A DNA stretch of 64,000 bases from AP-15 sp963736715. Its GTDB lineage: Bacteria; Pseudomonadota; Alphaproteobacteria; ATCC43930; CGMCC-115725. The position numbers were made by a program, and so were the translations under genes. The notes under the pieces were generated by a model. It searched no databases and was not told the origin of the DNA. It was given only the letters and a program-made list of their open reading frames with translations. Positions 34,057-44,324 of the stretch are shown piece after piece. The first letter of the stretch is position 1; every line of letters begins with the position of its first letter. Where the stretch lies: positions 1-64,000 of the forward strand of contig CAVTQA010000048.1 of the NCBI GenBank assembly GCA_963736715.1, given 5' to 3'.

Positions 34057-36376
34057 CTAACGGCAATTTGGCAGGGGGCCGAAGGCGGGTGGGGGGATGC
34101 GGCGCTTGGAGGCGGCTTCGTAGGCGGCGGCGATACGCAACACGACGTCTTCCTTGCCGGGCTCGGCGCGGAAGACCAAGCGAGAACGGCAGGCCTGGGG
34201 GCGGCAGGGTGGTCGGGGTATCGGAGGGGACCGAAACATAGCGCGTGGCGTCGGGGCTGAGCGCGAAGACCGGGTCGTAGACGGTCGTGACGTAACCCGC
34301 CGGGATCAGGATTTCGGTCAGGCCGGCGTTGGGGCCGTAGAACGATTCCGGGCGCAAATTGTTGCGGCCGCCCAAGGGGTCGTTGGCGCCGCCGATCTTG
34401 GCCGGCGGCAACGGCGTGTGCAGGCGCACGAGCGCGTCGAGGCGGTTTTCGAGCAGCACCATCATGTCGAGCCGGCGCAGGAGTTCGCGCAGCATGATGC
34501 GCTCGTCGACACCCTGGCGCCCGCCCAGCGGATTGCGCGGGTCGGTGACCTCTTCCCAGTTCTTGAACGCGGCGCGGCCGTCGTCGCCCCAGAATTTGGA
34601 GCGCGCATTGAGCGCCGCGAAATCGGCGAGGCGTCTCGGTAAAGCCGCGCGCCCGCCAATCGGCGGCGCGGCGCGACAGGTATTGGTTGACATGGAAGCG
34701 GAAAGACATCGCCAGCTCCTGCTCCTGGATCGTGGCGATGTCGAGATTGGCGGGCGGCGCGATCCGGCCTTCGGCCAGCTCGACGCAATAGTCGATCGGC
34801 GTCATCGTGCCGTTGCCGAAAATTTTGCCGGGGGCGAACTCGGTGGGACGGATGGCGGCGGCGAATTCCTTGAAGAGCGGCTGGCTATCGGGCCCTAGCC
34901 GGAACAGCAGGTCGGGCATGAACACCGGCACGAGCCTCGCCAGGCCCTGCCGGAAATCGAGGCTCATCTGCTCGAGGTCGCGATCGCGTTCCCACAGCGG
35001 ATCGGAGGATTCGACCAATGTCGCGCCGAGCTTCTCGCCGAGGATCGCCTTGATCTCGGCCGCCGCAGCCGTCGCAATCGGCTCGGCGGCCTTGTCGCCG
35101 GGGCGGACCAGCATCGACTCGCGGATGATCCCGATGCGCATGCCTCGGAGGGAGCCCGACGGCTTGGTGTGGCTCGCATAGGGGGTCGTCAGGACCGAGG
35201 AGCGCGGCACCGTCGTATAAGGGTCGCGCGGGTCGTAATAGCCGCTGTCCGGGTCCTTCAACGCGTCGAGCACTTTGGCGGCGTCGCCGATCGTGCGGGC
35301 GAGGATGCCGGTGCGGTCGCAATAGATGTCGGCGCCGATCGCGCCGCCATTGAAGCTCAGCATCGCCTTGTGCGGCAGGATCAACGCGACGGCATTGTGG
35401 TTGGCGGGCCCGCGGGTCGAGGCGCGGGTCTCCTCGCCGAGGCTCACCATCACCAGATTGGCGCTGACCGAGACGCCCGAGCCCGAGCTCGACCCCAATG
35501 AGGCGGCGCGCGTCGTGTCGTACGGGTTGGCGGGGTTGCCGCCCCAGCTGCTGCGCTGGTATCCCAGGACCGACGGCAACACCTTTTCGGGCTTGTGCCG
35601 CCCGCCCGGATCACCGGCGCGGCCATTGTATTCGGTGCAGACCGCCTTCGCGAAGATGATCGCGCCCTTGTTGCGCAATTGCTCGACCAGCACATGGTCG
35701 CGCGCCGGAAAATCGATGTCGTAGGCCGCATCGCCCCCGGCGGTCGTGCGCATGTCCTTCGTGTCGAACGGGTCCTTGAACGAGAAGACGACGCCGTACA
35801 TCGGCATCTTGTCGAGATCGGGGTTGCGCCCGTAGGCGGCATCGAGCTCGGCGGCGCGCTCCAGAGCGTCGGGCAATTGGCGGAAATGCTCGCAGATCGG
35901 CGGCGCGCCCGGCGGCAACGGTCCCTCGGACGGGTGCCGGTCGAACTCGCCGCGGCAGGTCACCGACCGCTCGCCCCTGATGTTGAGCGTCGCGAGCGCA
36001 TTGAGCTGCCCGGCATTCGGGAATGCCCGCGATCATTCCGTATTGCTGCTGCACCGAAGGATCGGAAGCAGTCGGCTCCATGCGGCCGAATTCGAGCGGC
36101 GGACCCTTGTACTTGTCGAGATCGGGGAAAATCGTCGAGGCTTTGACGGTCTCGGCCGGGAAGCGCAGCGGCGCCGTCGCGCGCACCGCGCCGATAGCCT
36201 CGGGTACCGGAGCTCCGTCTTCGGTGACGAGACGGCTGCAGACCCCGTTAAACGCCCGCGCCCGGTCGATATAATGCTGGACGACCGCGACGCAGGTCGT
36301 GCGGCCGGCTCTGAATGGCCTCGTGCAATTGATCGATCGTCGCCTCTTCGAGAGCGAATGGCTCGTCGTCGGACAT
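34057..36376 (-). pseudogene. Amidase-signature family enzyme, four frameshifts
   Basis: Frame-corrected product about 770 residues. Start ATG at 36376 (SDDEPFALEEATIDQLHEAI); frame changes near 36300, 36020, 34640 and 34200. Catalytic features are intact in the main frame: the lysine in VFSFKDPFDTKDMRTTAGGD and the serines in SLGSSSGSGVSVSANLVMVS with EETRASTRGPANHNA. The long insertion before the catalytic domain and the C-terminal domain (GYVTTVYDPVFALSPDATRY) are unusual for plain amidases, which have ~470 residues. It probably hydrolyses an amide substrate; divergent from the M20 hydrolase at 36545. Each break looks like one base. Confidence 0.8.
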
Positions 36377-36544
36377 CGGCTCGCCCCTTGCACGCTTGAT
36401 CGTAGTTGGTGGATCGTAGTTGGCGTCGTACCACCAGGCTTGCCAATCGGCATAGGTCAAGCCGCGGCGGTCGCAATATCGCACGTTCTGCCGTAAGCTG
36501 CTTCTTCGAGCCGGCAGGACCGACCGACACAGCGAAAGGCGACC

Positions 36545-37768
36545 ATGTCCGAATTGCACCGTTTTCTAGATGAGGCGCGCGAGTTGCTGCCGGCCGCCGT
36601 CGCGCTGCGCCGGCGCATTCACGCCGAACCGGAGCTGGGGCTCGACCTGCCGCTGACGACCGCGGCGGTGCTCGAGGGGTTGCAGGGTCTCGACGTGGAA
36701 ATCGCGCGCGGACCGTCGACCTCGGGGCTCGTGGTCTCGCTGGCCGGCAGAAAACCCGGGACGCAGACCGGCCGCACGATCCTGTTGCGCGGCGACATGG
36801 ACGCCTTGCCGATGCCCGAGGAGACCGGGCTCGACTTTGCCAGCAAAATACCCGGGCGCATGCATGCCTGCGGGCACGACGCGCATACGGCAATGCTGGT
36901 GCAGGCGGTGCACTTGTTGCACCGGCACCGCGACGAGCTGGCCGGCACGGTCAAGTTCATGTTCCAGCCGGGTGAGGAGGGCCATGCCGGCGCCCGGCGG
37001 ATGATCGAGGATGGCCTCATCGACGCCGACCCCAAGCCCGATGCCGCCTTCGCGCTGCATATCTGGCCTGGCGTCCCAGCCGGCGCCATTCTCGGCAAGC
37101 CCGGCCCGATGATGGCTTCGGCCGATACCTGGGCGATCACGATCAGAGGGCGCGGCGGCCACGCCTCGATGCCGCAAGACGCGGTCGATCCGATCCCGGT
37201 CGCATTCGAGATCGGGCTCGCTCTGCAGGCGCTCGTCACTCGTCGGATCGACGTATTCGACCCCGTGGTGCTGACCTGCACCAAGCTGACCGCAGGCACG
37301 ACCTACAATGTAATCCCCGAGAAGGCCGAGATGCTCGGCACGTTGCGCGCGACCTCCGAGAATGCGCGAGAACGGGCGCATGAAGGTATCCGTCGGGTGG
37401 CCGCCAACATCGCCGCGGCGCATCTCTGCGAGGCCGAGGTCGTAATTCGGCGGGGTTATCCAGTGACGGTCAACGACGCCGGTTTTGTCGATTTCGCGCG
37501 AACTGTAGCCACGGAGCTGCTTGGCCCGGAAAACTATATCGACCGGCCGGCGCCGATCATGGGGGCGGAGGATTTCTCCTACGTATTACAGCGCGTGCCC
37601 GGGTGCATGATGTTCCTCGGCGTCATGCCGGAAGGCCATGACGGGCACAGCCATGTTGCGCCGTGCCACTCCAACCGCATGATGTTGAACGAGGACTGCA
37701 TGGCCGCCGGCATTGCGATGCACGCGTCGATCGCCCACCGCTTCCTGACGCAGAGCGGGACCAGCTGA
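36545..37768 (+). CDS. M20 family aminoacylase/amidohydrolase
   Basis: 407 residues. Binuclear metal site: GRMHACGHDAHTAMLVQAVH, FQPGEEGHAGA and MGAEDFSYVLQRVPGCMMFL. The LRRRIHAEPELGLDLPLTT N-terminus is typical of hippurate hydrolase/N-acyl amino acid amidohydrolases, which release an acyl group from N-acyl amino acids in the cytosol. Starts 168 bases from the divergent amidase, sharing a promoter region. The next gene starts 1 base after the stop, so it is in an operon with the Fe-ADH-like enzyme. Confidence 0.92.
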   Translation: MSELHRFLDEARELLPAAVALRRRIHAEPELGLDLPLTTAAVLEGLQGLDVEIARGPSTSGLVVSLAGRKPGTQTGRTILLRGDMDALPMPEETGLDFASKIPGRMHACGHDAHTAMLVQAVHLLHRHRDELAGTVKFMFQPGEEGHAGARRMIEDGLIDADPKPDAAFALHIWPGVPAGAILGKPGPMMASADTWAITIRGRGGHASMPQDAVDPIPVAFEIGLALQALVTRRIDVFDPVVLTCTKLTAGTTYNVIPEKAEMLGTLRATSENARERAHEGIRRVAANIAAAHLCEAEVVIRRGYPVTVNDAGFVDFARTVATELLGPENYIDRPAPIMGAEDFSYVLQRVPGCMMFLGVMPEGHDGHSHVAPCHSNRMMLNEDCMAAGIAMHASIAHRFLTQSGTS

Positions 37769-37769
37769 C

Positions 37770-38942
37770 ATGCTGCATTCCGGGCGCGTCGCCTTTGGCG
37801 CGATGGAGGCGGTGGTGTTCGGCAAGCCCGCCGCTGAGACTCTCGCGGAGGAAGCGCGGCGGCTCGATGCCGAGCGCGTCTTTCTGATGGTCAGCGGCAC
37901 GCTCAACCGCTCGACCGATGAGATCGCAAAGGTGTGCCGTGCGCTCGGCAACCGGTTCGGCGGCGTCTTCGACCGGATGCCGCCGCACACGCCGCGCGGC
38001 GCCGTGATCGAGGCCGCCGAGGCGGCGCGCGAGGTTGGCGCCGATTTGATCGCGACGATCGGCGGCGGCTCGGTTACCGACGGCGCCAAGGCAGTGCAGC
38101 TGTGCCTTGCGAACGATATCCACACCGCGGAGGCGCTCGACAGCGTGCGCCCGGTCAAGGAACCGGACGGCTCGCTCGGGCCGCCGCCCTGCAATGCGCC
38201 CGCGCTGCGGCAGATCACCGTGCCCACCACCTTGTCAGCCGGCGAGTTCAGTGCCATTGCGGGGGTCACCGACGAGCGGCATCGGGTCAAGGAATTGTTC
38301 CGCCATCCGCAGATCATCCCGCGCACCGTAATGCTCGATCCGGCCGTTACCGTGCACACCCCCCAGTGGTTGTGGCTGTCGACCGGCATTCGCGCGGTCG
38401 ATCATTGTGTCGAGGGGATCTGTTCCGGCGAGGCGAACCCGTTCGCCGACGCTCAGGCGCTGCACGGGCTGGCGCTGCTGACGCGCGGTCTGCCGCGCGT
38501 CAAGGCCGATCCCGCCGATCTCGATGCCCGTCTCGATTCTCAGATGGGCTCATGGCTGTCGATGGGGCCGCTCGCCAGCGGCGTGCCGATGGGGGCGAGC
38601 CATGGGATCGGCTATGTGCTCGGCGCCCTCTTCGACATCCCGCACGGGCACACCTCGTGCATCATGCTGCCGGCGGTGATGCGCTGGAACAAGCCGGTCA
38701 ACGCCGAGCGCCAGGCGCTGGTCGCTGCCGCAATGGGCCATCCCGGCGAGGACGCTGGCGACGTGCTCGATGCGTTCATTGCCGGCCTCGGCATGCCGCG
38801 CAGCCTCGGCGCCGTGCGGATCGGGCCGGAGAGCTTCGCGCGCCTCGCCGAGGGCGCGATGCAGACGCCATGGGTGCCGCGCAACCCGCGGCGCATCGCC
38901 GGACCGGCCCAGGTGCAGGAGATCCTCGAACTGGCGGCCTGA
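37770..38942 (+). CDS. Iron-containing alcohol dehydrogenase / maleylacetate reductase-like
   Basis: 390 residues. The NAD(P)-binding GGGSVTDGAKAVQL and metal region TGIRAVDHCVEGICSGEAN with MGASHGIGYVLGALFDIPHG HT fit the Fe-ADH/dehydroquinate-synthase-like fold; the two His (DHCVEG, SHGIG, PHGHT) are the metal ligands. Maleylacetate reductases of this shape act in aromatic-ring catabolism. Immediately downstream of the M20 hydrolase, so its substrate may be a product of amide hydrolysis. The enzyme type is firm; the substrate is inferred. Confidence 0.85.
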   Translation: MLHSGRVAFGAMEAVVFGKPAAETLAEEARRLDAERVFLMVSGTLNRSTDEIAKVCRALGNRFGGVFDRMPPHTPRGAVIEAAEAAREVGADLIATIGGGSVTDGAKAVQLCLANDIHTAEALDSVRPVKEPDGSLGPPPCNAPALRQITVPTTLSAGEFSAIAGVTDERHRVKELFRHPQIIPRTVMLDPAVTVHTPQWLWLSTGIRAVDHCVEGICSGEANPFADAQALHGLALLTRGLPRVKADPADLDARLDSQMGSWLSMGPLASGVPMGASHGIGYVLGALFDIPHGHTSCIMLPAVMRWNKPVNAERQALVAAAMGHPGEDAGDVLDAFIAGLGMPRSLGAVRIGPESFARLAEGAMQTPWVPRNPRRIAGPAQVQEILELAA

Positions 38943-39063
38943 CTGCGCTGCGTCGGAAATAAATGCGGCAACCGCCCGAAAATTGAGCAAGCGCCGGGCG
39001 CAATCGGCGGTGCTATTATAAGACTGGGCTGGCGCGGAATATGCTTGTTGCGGCTGCTGGCCG

Positions 39064-40506
39064 ATGATTTCGAGCAGGCAGATGAACCCTTCGGTCCTCG
39101 ATGGTTACGATCCGGCAGGCTTTTATTGCGAGATGCTGCGAAGCGCCGCTAGCCGGGTCGTCAGAGACCGTCTTTCCAGCCTCTCCATCGCGGCATTGAA
39201 GCAGCGCGCGGACAGCGCCAATGCCGAACTCTATAATCTCGGGATAACGTTTACGGTCTATTCGGACGCCAAGACGATCGATCGAATCCTGCCCTTCGAT
39301 GTGATCCCGCGAATCCTGTCGGGCGAGGAATGGCAGAACCTCGAGAGGGGCATCACGCAGCGGATCACTGCGATCAATCTGTTGCTCGACGACATCTACC
39401 ATAAGCAGCACGTCCTGCGGGACGGCATCGTCCCGCAGGAGCTGATCCTCGGCAACCGCAACTATCGCCCATCGATGCGCGGCATCGATCTGCCGCACAA
39501 GACCTACGTCAATATTTGCGGCACCGATCTCGTGCGGGACGAGCATGGTACGTTCCTTGTCCTCGAGGACAATGCGCGGACGCCCTCCGGGGTAAGCTAC
39601 GTCGTCGAAAACCGCCATATGATGCTGCGCGCCTTTCCCGATTTGCTCGACGAGATCGGCTTGCGCCCGATCGAAAACTACGGCGCCAGGCTGATCTCCG
39701 CTCTGTATGAGGTGGCGCCTGCGGGGATCGGCGACCCGCGCGTCGTCCTTTTGTCTCCGGGCACCTACAACTCGGCCTATTTCGAGCATGTTTTCCTGGC
39801 GCGCGAGATGGGCGTGCCGTTGGTCGAGGGGCGGGACCTCCTCGTCGAGGATGACCGCGTCTTCATGCGGACCACCGGCGGCCTGTCGCGGGTCGACGTG
39901 ATCTACCGACGAATCGACGACGATTACCTTGATCCCGAGGCCTTCCTGCCCGGAAGCATGCTGGGCGTGCCTGGGCTGATGCGGGCCTACCGGGCAGGGA
40001 ACGTGGCGCTTGCCAATGCCGTCGGGACCGGTGTCGCAGACGACAAGGCGGTCTACGCCTACATGCCTCGAATCATCCGGTACTATCTCGCGCAGGAACC
40101 GATATTACAGAACGTCGAGACCCATATCTGCCGGGAGCCCGCATCGCTGTGCTACACGCTCGACAATCTTGCCGAGCTGGTGGTGAAGCCGGTCGGCGAA
40201 GCCGGCGGGTACGGCATCACGGTGGGTCCGAAGGCGAGCCGCCAGGAATTGGACGATTGCCGCGCGAAGTTGCTCGCCGACCCGGCGAACTATATCAGCC
40301 AGCCCTGCATCAAATTGTCCGTTGCGCCGACCCTGGTCGACGGGCATGTCGAGCCGCGGCACGTCGATCTGCGGCCGTTCGCGGTAACCGGGTCGAGCAC
40401 CTGGATATTGCCCGGCGGACTGACCCGGGTGGCGTTGCGCCGCGGCTCGCTGGTCGTCAATTCCTCGCAGGGCGGCGGCTCGAAGGATACCTGGGTCGTT
40501 GCCTGA
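39064..40506 (+). CDS. Circularly permuted type-2 ATP-grasp protein
   Basis: About 480 residues. Features of the CP_ATPgrasp_2 family: YHKQHVLRDGIVPQELILGN, GTFLVLEDNARTPSGVSYVV, SPGTYNSAYFEHVFLAREMG, ELVVKPVGEAGGYGITVGP and RHVDLRPFAVTGS. ATP-grasp enzymes join a carboxylate to an amine. First gene of a three-gene unit with alpha-E and transglutaminase-like genes, a recurrent, poorly understood bacterial set thought to make or modify peptides. Start uncertain between 39064 and 39082. Confidence 0.9.
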   Translation: MISSRQMNPSVLDGYDPAGFYCEMLRSAASRVVRDRLSSLSIAALKQRADSANAELYNLGITFTVYSDAKTIDRILPFDVIPRILSGEEWQNLERGITQRITAINLLLDDIYHKQHVLRDGIVPQELILGNRNYRPSMRGIDLPHKTYVNICGTDLVRDEHGTFLVLEDNARTPSGVSYVVENRHMMLRAFPDLLDEIGLRPIENYGARLISALYEVAPAGIGDPRVVLLSPGTYNSAYFEHVFLAREMGVPLVEGRDLLVEDDRVFMRTTGGLSRVDVIYRRIDDDYLDPEAFLPGSMLGVPGLMRAYRAGNVALANAVGTGVADDKAVYAYMPRIIRYYLAQEPILQNVETHICREPASLCYTLDNLAELVVKPVGEAGGYGITVGPKASRQELDDCRAKLLADPANYISQPCIKLSVAPTLVDGHVEPRHVDLRPFAVTGSSTWILPGGLTRVALRRGSLVVNSSQGGGSKDTWVVA

Positions 40507-41488
40507 CGTCCTGCTTGCCCGCTACGCGGACTGCATCTTCTGGCTGGCGCGCTATATCGAGCGCGCGGAAAACCTCGCTCGAATTCTAGACGTCAACGAG
40601 ACCTTTTCGCGCGACAGCCGCGGCGGCCAGAACTGGCGCTCGATCGTTCAGCTGAATTCCGACGAGGAGCCTTTCTTTGCCAGCCACGACACGGCCTCTG
40701 CGCACAACGTCGTTAACTTTTATGTCATTGACGGCGACAACCCGAGCTCGATCGTCAGCGCGATCGGCTGCGCGCGCGAGAACGCCCGCACGTTGCGGCC
40801 GTTGATTTCGACCGAAATGTGGGTGCAGCTCAATGTCTTCTACAATCGTCTTGCCGCATTGAGTGCGGCCGACCTCGCGCCGGGCGATCTGGCGGCATTG
40901 TTTGCAATGATAAAGGAAGCCTGCCAGACCCATACCGGGATCACCGAAGGGACATTCTTCCGCGACCAGGGGTGGTATTTCTACCAGATCGGCCGCTACA
41001 TCGAGCGAGCCGACCAGACGACGCGCCTTCTCGACATCAAATACCACCTGCTGCTGCCCAGCATTTCCGATGTCGGATCACCGGTCGATGTCAGCCAATG
41101 GAATGCGCTGCTGCGTTCGGCAGCCGGGTATCACGCGTATCGGCGGCTCCATGCCGCCAGCACGACGCCGGGACGCGTGGCGGGCTTTATGATGCTGAAC
41201 AGCGCATTCCCGCGCTCGGTCCATCATTGCGTGCGCGAGGTCGGCCGGCTGCTGGGCGAGGTCAAATCGCACCATGGTCTGCGCAGCGGCAACGATGCGG
41301 CCGAGGAGCTCGACCGCTTGCAGGTCCTGCTCGGCACGCTCGACATCACAGCGATCTTGAAGAGCGGACTCCATGAATTTCTCGATTCGATCCAGCGCCA
41401 ACTCATCGCGATAACTCGTGAACTCTCGATTGCGTTTTTTGGTTATACGCCCGAGCCGTCCCAGGCGCAGACCGCCACCCCGCAATAG
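40499..41488 (+). CDS. Alpha-E domain protein
   Basis: 329 residues. Begins at a TTG overlapping the ATP-grasp stop, indicating coupled translation. Family pattern: LARYADCIFWLARYIERAEN, LARILDVNETFSRDSRGGQN, WYFYQIGRYIERADQTTRLL, SQWNALLRSAAGYHAYRRLH and HCVREVGRLLGEV. All-alpha protein of unknown mechanism that always accompanies the ATP-grasp protein, often with a transglutaminase-like protein. Confidence 0.92.
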   Translation: MPDVLLARYADCIFWLARYIERAENLARILDVNETFSRDSRGGQNWRSIVQLNSDEEPFFASHDTASAHNVVNFYVIDGDNPSSIVSAIGCARENARTLRPLISTEMWVQLNVFYNRLAALSAADLAPGDLAALFAMIKEACQTHTGITEGTFFRDQGWYFYQIGRYIERADQTTRLLDIKYHLLLPSISDVGSPVDVSQWNALLRSAAGYHAYRRLHAASTTPGRVAGFMMLNSAFPRSVHHCVREVGRLLGEVKSHHGLRSGNDAAEELDRLQVLLGTLDITAILKSGLHEFLDSIQRQLIAITRELSIAFFGYTPEPSQAQTATPQ

Positions 41489-41496
41489 CCACAGAA

Positions 41497-42429
41497 ATGA
41501 CCGTCCTGACCGTTCGGCACACCACGATCTACCGTTACAAGCAGCCCGTAGCGTTCGGCGAGCACCGCATGATGCTGCGCCCGCGTGACAGCTACGACCA
41601 GAAATTGCTCGACAGCAAGCTCGCGATCATCCCCGAACCGGTGGACATCCGCTGGGTCCACGACGTGTTCGGCAACTGCGTGGCGATCGCGCAATTTGGC
41701 GGTCGGGCGCAGGAGTTGCGTTTCGAGAGCGTCATCCGCCTCGACCATTCGCCGACCAACGCGCTCGATTTCACGATGGAGGCATACGCAGAAAAATATC
41801 CGTTCACCTACGGGGCCGAGGAAATGCCCGACCTGTTGCGGTCGATGGAGCGCCAATATCTCGACCCCGAGCATGAGATCGATCGCTGGGCGCGGCAGTT
41901 TTTGCGGCGCGACGGCCGCAGCGATACGGTCGATTTGCTGGCGTCGATGACCCACTCGGTCCACGAGAACCTGACCTATGTCGCGCGCGAGGAGAGCGGC
42001 ATCCAGGACCCGGCCAGGACGTTGCGGCTCGGCAGCGGCAGCTGCCGCGACTTCGCGGTGCTGATGATGGAGGCGGTCCGCTCGCTCGGGCTCGCCGCCC
42101 ACTTCGTCTCCGGCTACCTCTATGTCCCCGAAAAGCGGCGCGGCGGGCGGGTTGGCGGCGGCGCCACGCATGCCTGGCTGCGCGTCTATCTGCCCGGGGC
42201 CGGCTGGGTCGAGTTCGATCCGACCAACGGCATCGTCGGCAATAACGACCTGATCCGCGTTGCCGTCGTGCGGGATCCCCGCCAAGCGATACCAGTCTCC
42301 GGCAGCTGGACCGGATTTCCGTCGGATTCGCTGGGCATGACCGTGGAGGTCGAGGTGACCGCCGAGACCCCCCCGAACGCGAGGCGCCAGATGGCGGGCG
42401 CCCCCCGTGCTGTGGGAGGCGCGGTCTAG
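41497..42429 (+). CDS. Transglutaminase-like protein
   Basis: 310 residues. Bacterial transglutaminase N-terminal region (VRHTTIYRYKQPVAFGEHRM) and the Cys-His-Asp triad in RLGSGSCRDFAVLMMEAVRS, GGATHAWLRVYLPGAGWVEF and DPTNGI. Such proteins may act as proteases or amide transferases in the CP-ATP-grasp / alpha-E systems. Last gene of the triad (8 bases from alpha-E). A strong hairpin at 42507 follows. Confidence 0.92.
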   Translation: MTVLTVRHTTIYRYKQPVAFGEHRMMLRPRDSYDQKLLDSKLAIIPEPVDIRWVHDVFGNCVAIAQFGGRAQELRFESVIRLDHSPTNALDFTMEAYAEKYPFTYGAEEMPDLLRSMERQYLDPEHEIDRWARQFLRRDGRSDTVDLLASMTHSVHENLTYVAREESGIQDPARTLRLGSGSCRDFAVLMMEAVRSLGLAAHFVSGYLYVPEKRRGGRVGGGATHAWLRVYLPGAGWVEFDPTNGIVGNNDLIRVAVVRDPRQAIPVSGSWTGFPSDSLGMTVEVEVTAETPPNARRQMAGAPRAVGGAV

Positions 42430-42506
42430 CCGCCGCCATTACCCGGCGATGCGCACGGACTTCAGCGCACCGTTGCCCTCACCCACCAAGCGCTGCGCAC
42501 CTGATC

Positions 42507-42583
42507 CCCCTTCTCCCGCGATGCGGGAGAAGGGGCTTTGAGTGGGGCACTACTTAGCCCCTCTCCCGCATTGTGGGAGAGGG
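42507..42583. repeat. Two REP-type hairpins, probable bidirectional terminator
   Basis: CCCCTTCTCCCGC (42507-42519) pairs perfectly with GCGGGAGAAGGGG (42523-42535) and CTTTG follows. A second stem CCCTCTCCC / GGGAGAGGG (42558-42583) follows. They lie between convergent genes. The sequence is of the dispersed palindrome type and may end transcription from both sides. Confidence 0.7.
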
Positions 42584-42620
42584 TGCCGAGTGCAGCGAGG
42601 CGGGTGAGGGTCGTCCGACG

Positions 42621-44324
42621 CTAGGCTCGGTTGGCGTGGTAGTAGGTGTTGCGCAGCACGCGGCCGGGGAGGGCGCCGGTGTGCTTGCCGTCTTCCATCA
42701 GTACTTCGCCGTTGACGACTGTCGCCATGATCCCCGCGGCGGGCTCCTTGATGCGCTTGGCGCCGGTCGGGAAGTCGTGCACCACTTCGAGCGGCAACGG
42801 GCGCACGGTGTCGGGGTCGAAGATCGTGATGTCGGCGGCCATGCCCGGCCGCAGTAGGCCGCGGTCGTAGAGCCCGAAAATCGACGCCGAGTCGAAGGTC
42901 AGACGGCGTACGGCCTGCTCGAGCGACATGACTTTTTTATCGCGCACCCATTCGGCGAGGAGGCGAGTGCTGAAGCCGAAGCCGCTCTGGAACTGCACAT
43001 GCGCGCCGCCGTCCGACAGGCCGATGAGGGCGTTCGGGTAGGTCAGGATCTGCGCCATTGCGGCTTCGTCGACATTGATTTCGCCGTGCAGGAACTCGGT
43101 GTCGAGGTTTTCCTCGACAACGAGGTCGAGGAAGGCGTCGATGATCCCCTTGCCCTGCATCTGCGCGATCTGGCCGACGGTCTTGCCCTCGAACACCTTG
43201 TTTTTCGGCAATACGGCGGTCTGCATCTCCATGTAATCCCACCAGGTGCGGCAGATGCCGGGCGGCGGCGTGTCGACTTTGAACTCGACTGCCTCGGCAT
43301 GCAATTTCTTGCGGATTTCAGGGTCGCTGTAAGCTCGCAATTTCTCTTCGTCGGAGGCGATGAGGATCGGGTGCCAGGTCGGCAGCCCACGGAATTCCTG
43401 GGTGTTGCGCATCGTGAAATAATCGGTGATGCGGTTTGGCGTGCACATCGGGAAGGCGCGTATGCCCTTGGCAGTCGTCGCATCGATCTGCGCCATCTGC
43501 TTTTTCCATTCGTCGGGCCGGCGCATCGACTGGCTGAGATTGTTGTAGACGACGGTGCGGCCAGTCGCTTCCGAAAGCCGGCTCATCAGCGCGTTCTTGA
43601 CCTCGGCGCCGTTGCCGCCGCCCGATTGGATAAGCCCAGTGCCCAATTCGCGCAATACGTCGCCGAGCGCGAAGATCTCATTCTCATCGGCCCACAATGC
43701 CGGGATGTGTACGCCCTGCGGGTCGTAATGGCCCTGATTGCGTGACACCGAGAGGCCCAATGCGCCGGCCTTCATGCCGTCGCGCACGAGGTCCTGCATC
43801 TGCCTGATCTCGTCATCTGTCGCCGTGCGCTTCTGGCAATCGTCGCCCATCACGTAATGGCGCACCGCGGTGTGGCCGATCAAATTGCCGACATTGACGC
43901 CGAGATGATGATCGAGCTGATCGAGATATTGCGGAACCGTTTCCCAGCCGAATTCGACGGTGCGCAATACCTCCATCGGGATCGCTTCGACATAGGAGAG
44001 GAACTCGGCGAGCCGCTCTTCCTTGCCCTTGCGCACCGGGGCAAGCGACAGCGAGCAATTGCCGAAGATCACCGTCGTCGCGCCGTGGTCACAGGAGAAG
44101 GAGCAGAGCGGGTCCCAGGTGACCTGCGCGTCGTAGTGGCAGTGATTGTCGATAAAGCCGGGCGCGACGACTCGGCCGTCGGCGTCGATCGTCCGCTCGG
44201 CGGGCCCGCTCAATTTGCCGATCTCGGCGATCTTGCCGTCTTTGATCCCGACATCGCCGCGGAAAGCCGGCATCCCCGAGCCGTCGACAATGCGCCCGTT
44301 GCGGATCAGCAGATCATAAGCCAT
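42621..44324 (-). CDS. N-acyl-D-amino-acid deacylase (D-aminoacylase) family amidohydrolase
   Basis: 567 residues. Amidohydrolase-type TIM barrel: DLLIRNGRIVDGSGMPAFRG, APGFIDNHCHYDAQVTWDPL (metal HxH-type region), GATTVIFGNCSLSLAPVRKG, SDGGAHVQFQSGFGFSTRLL. D-aminoacylases release D-amino acids from N-acyl-D-amino acids with Zn. Start at 44324 (MAYDLL) is preferred; 44345 is an alternative. Fits the amide-hydrolysis theme of the region. Exact substrate unknown. Confidence 0.88.
   Translation of the reverse strand: MAYDLLIRNGRIVDGSGMPAFRGDVGIKDGKIAEIGKLSGPAERTIDADGRVVAPGFIDNHCHYDAQVTWDPLCSFSCDHGATTVIFGNCSLSLAPVRKGKEERLAEFLSYVEAIPMEVLRTVEFGWETVPQYLDQLDHHLGVNVGNLIGHTAVRHYVMGDDCQKRTATDDEIRQMQDLVRDGMKAGALGLSVSRNQGHYDPQGVHIPALWADENEIFALGDVLRELGTGLIQSGGGNGAEVKNALMSRLSEATGRTVVYNNLSQSMRRPDEWKKQMAQIDATTAKGIRAFPMCTPNRITDYFTMRNTQEFRGLPTWHPILIASDEEKLRAYSDPEIRKKLHAEAVEFKVDTPPPGICRTWWDYMEMQTAVLPKNKVFEGKTVGQIAQMQGKGIIDAFLDLVVEENLDTEFLHGEINVDEAAMAQILTYPNALIGLSDGGAHVQFQSGFGFSTRLLAEWVRDKKVMSLEQAVRRLTFDSASIFGLYDRGLLRPGMAADITIFDPDTVRPLPLEVVHDFPTGAKRIKEPAAGIMATVVNGEVLMEDGKHTGALPGRVLRNTYYHANRA

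Noticed and set aside
42573..42857. Plus-strand frame after the transglutaminase gene
   Set aside because: It overlaps the REP-type hairpins and is antisense to the D-aminoacylase gene; no ribosome-binding site.
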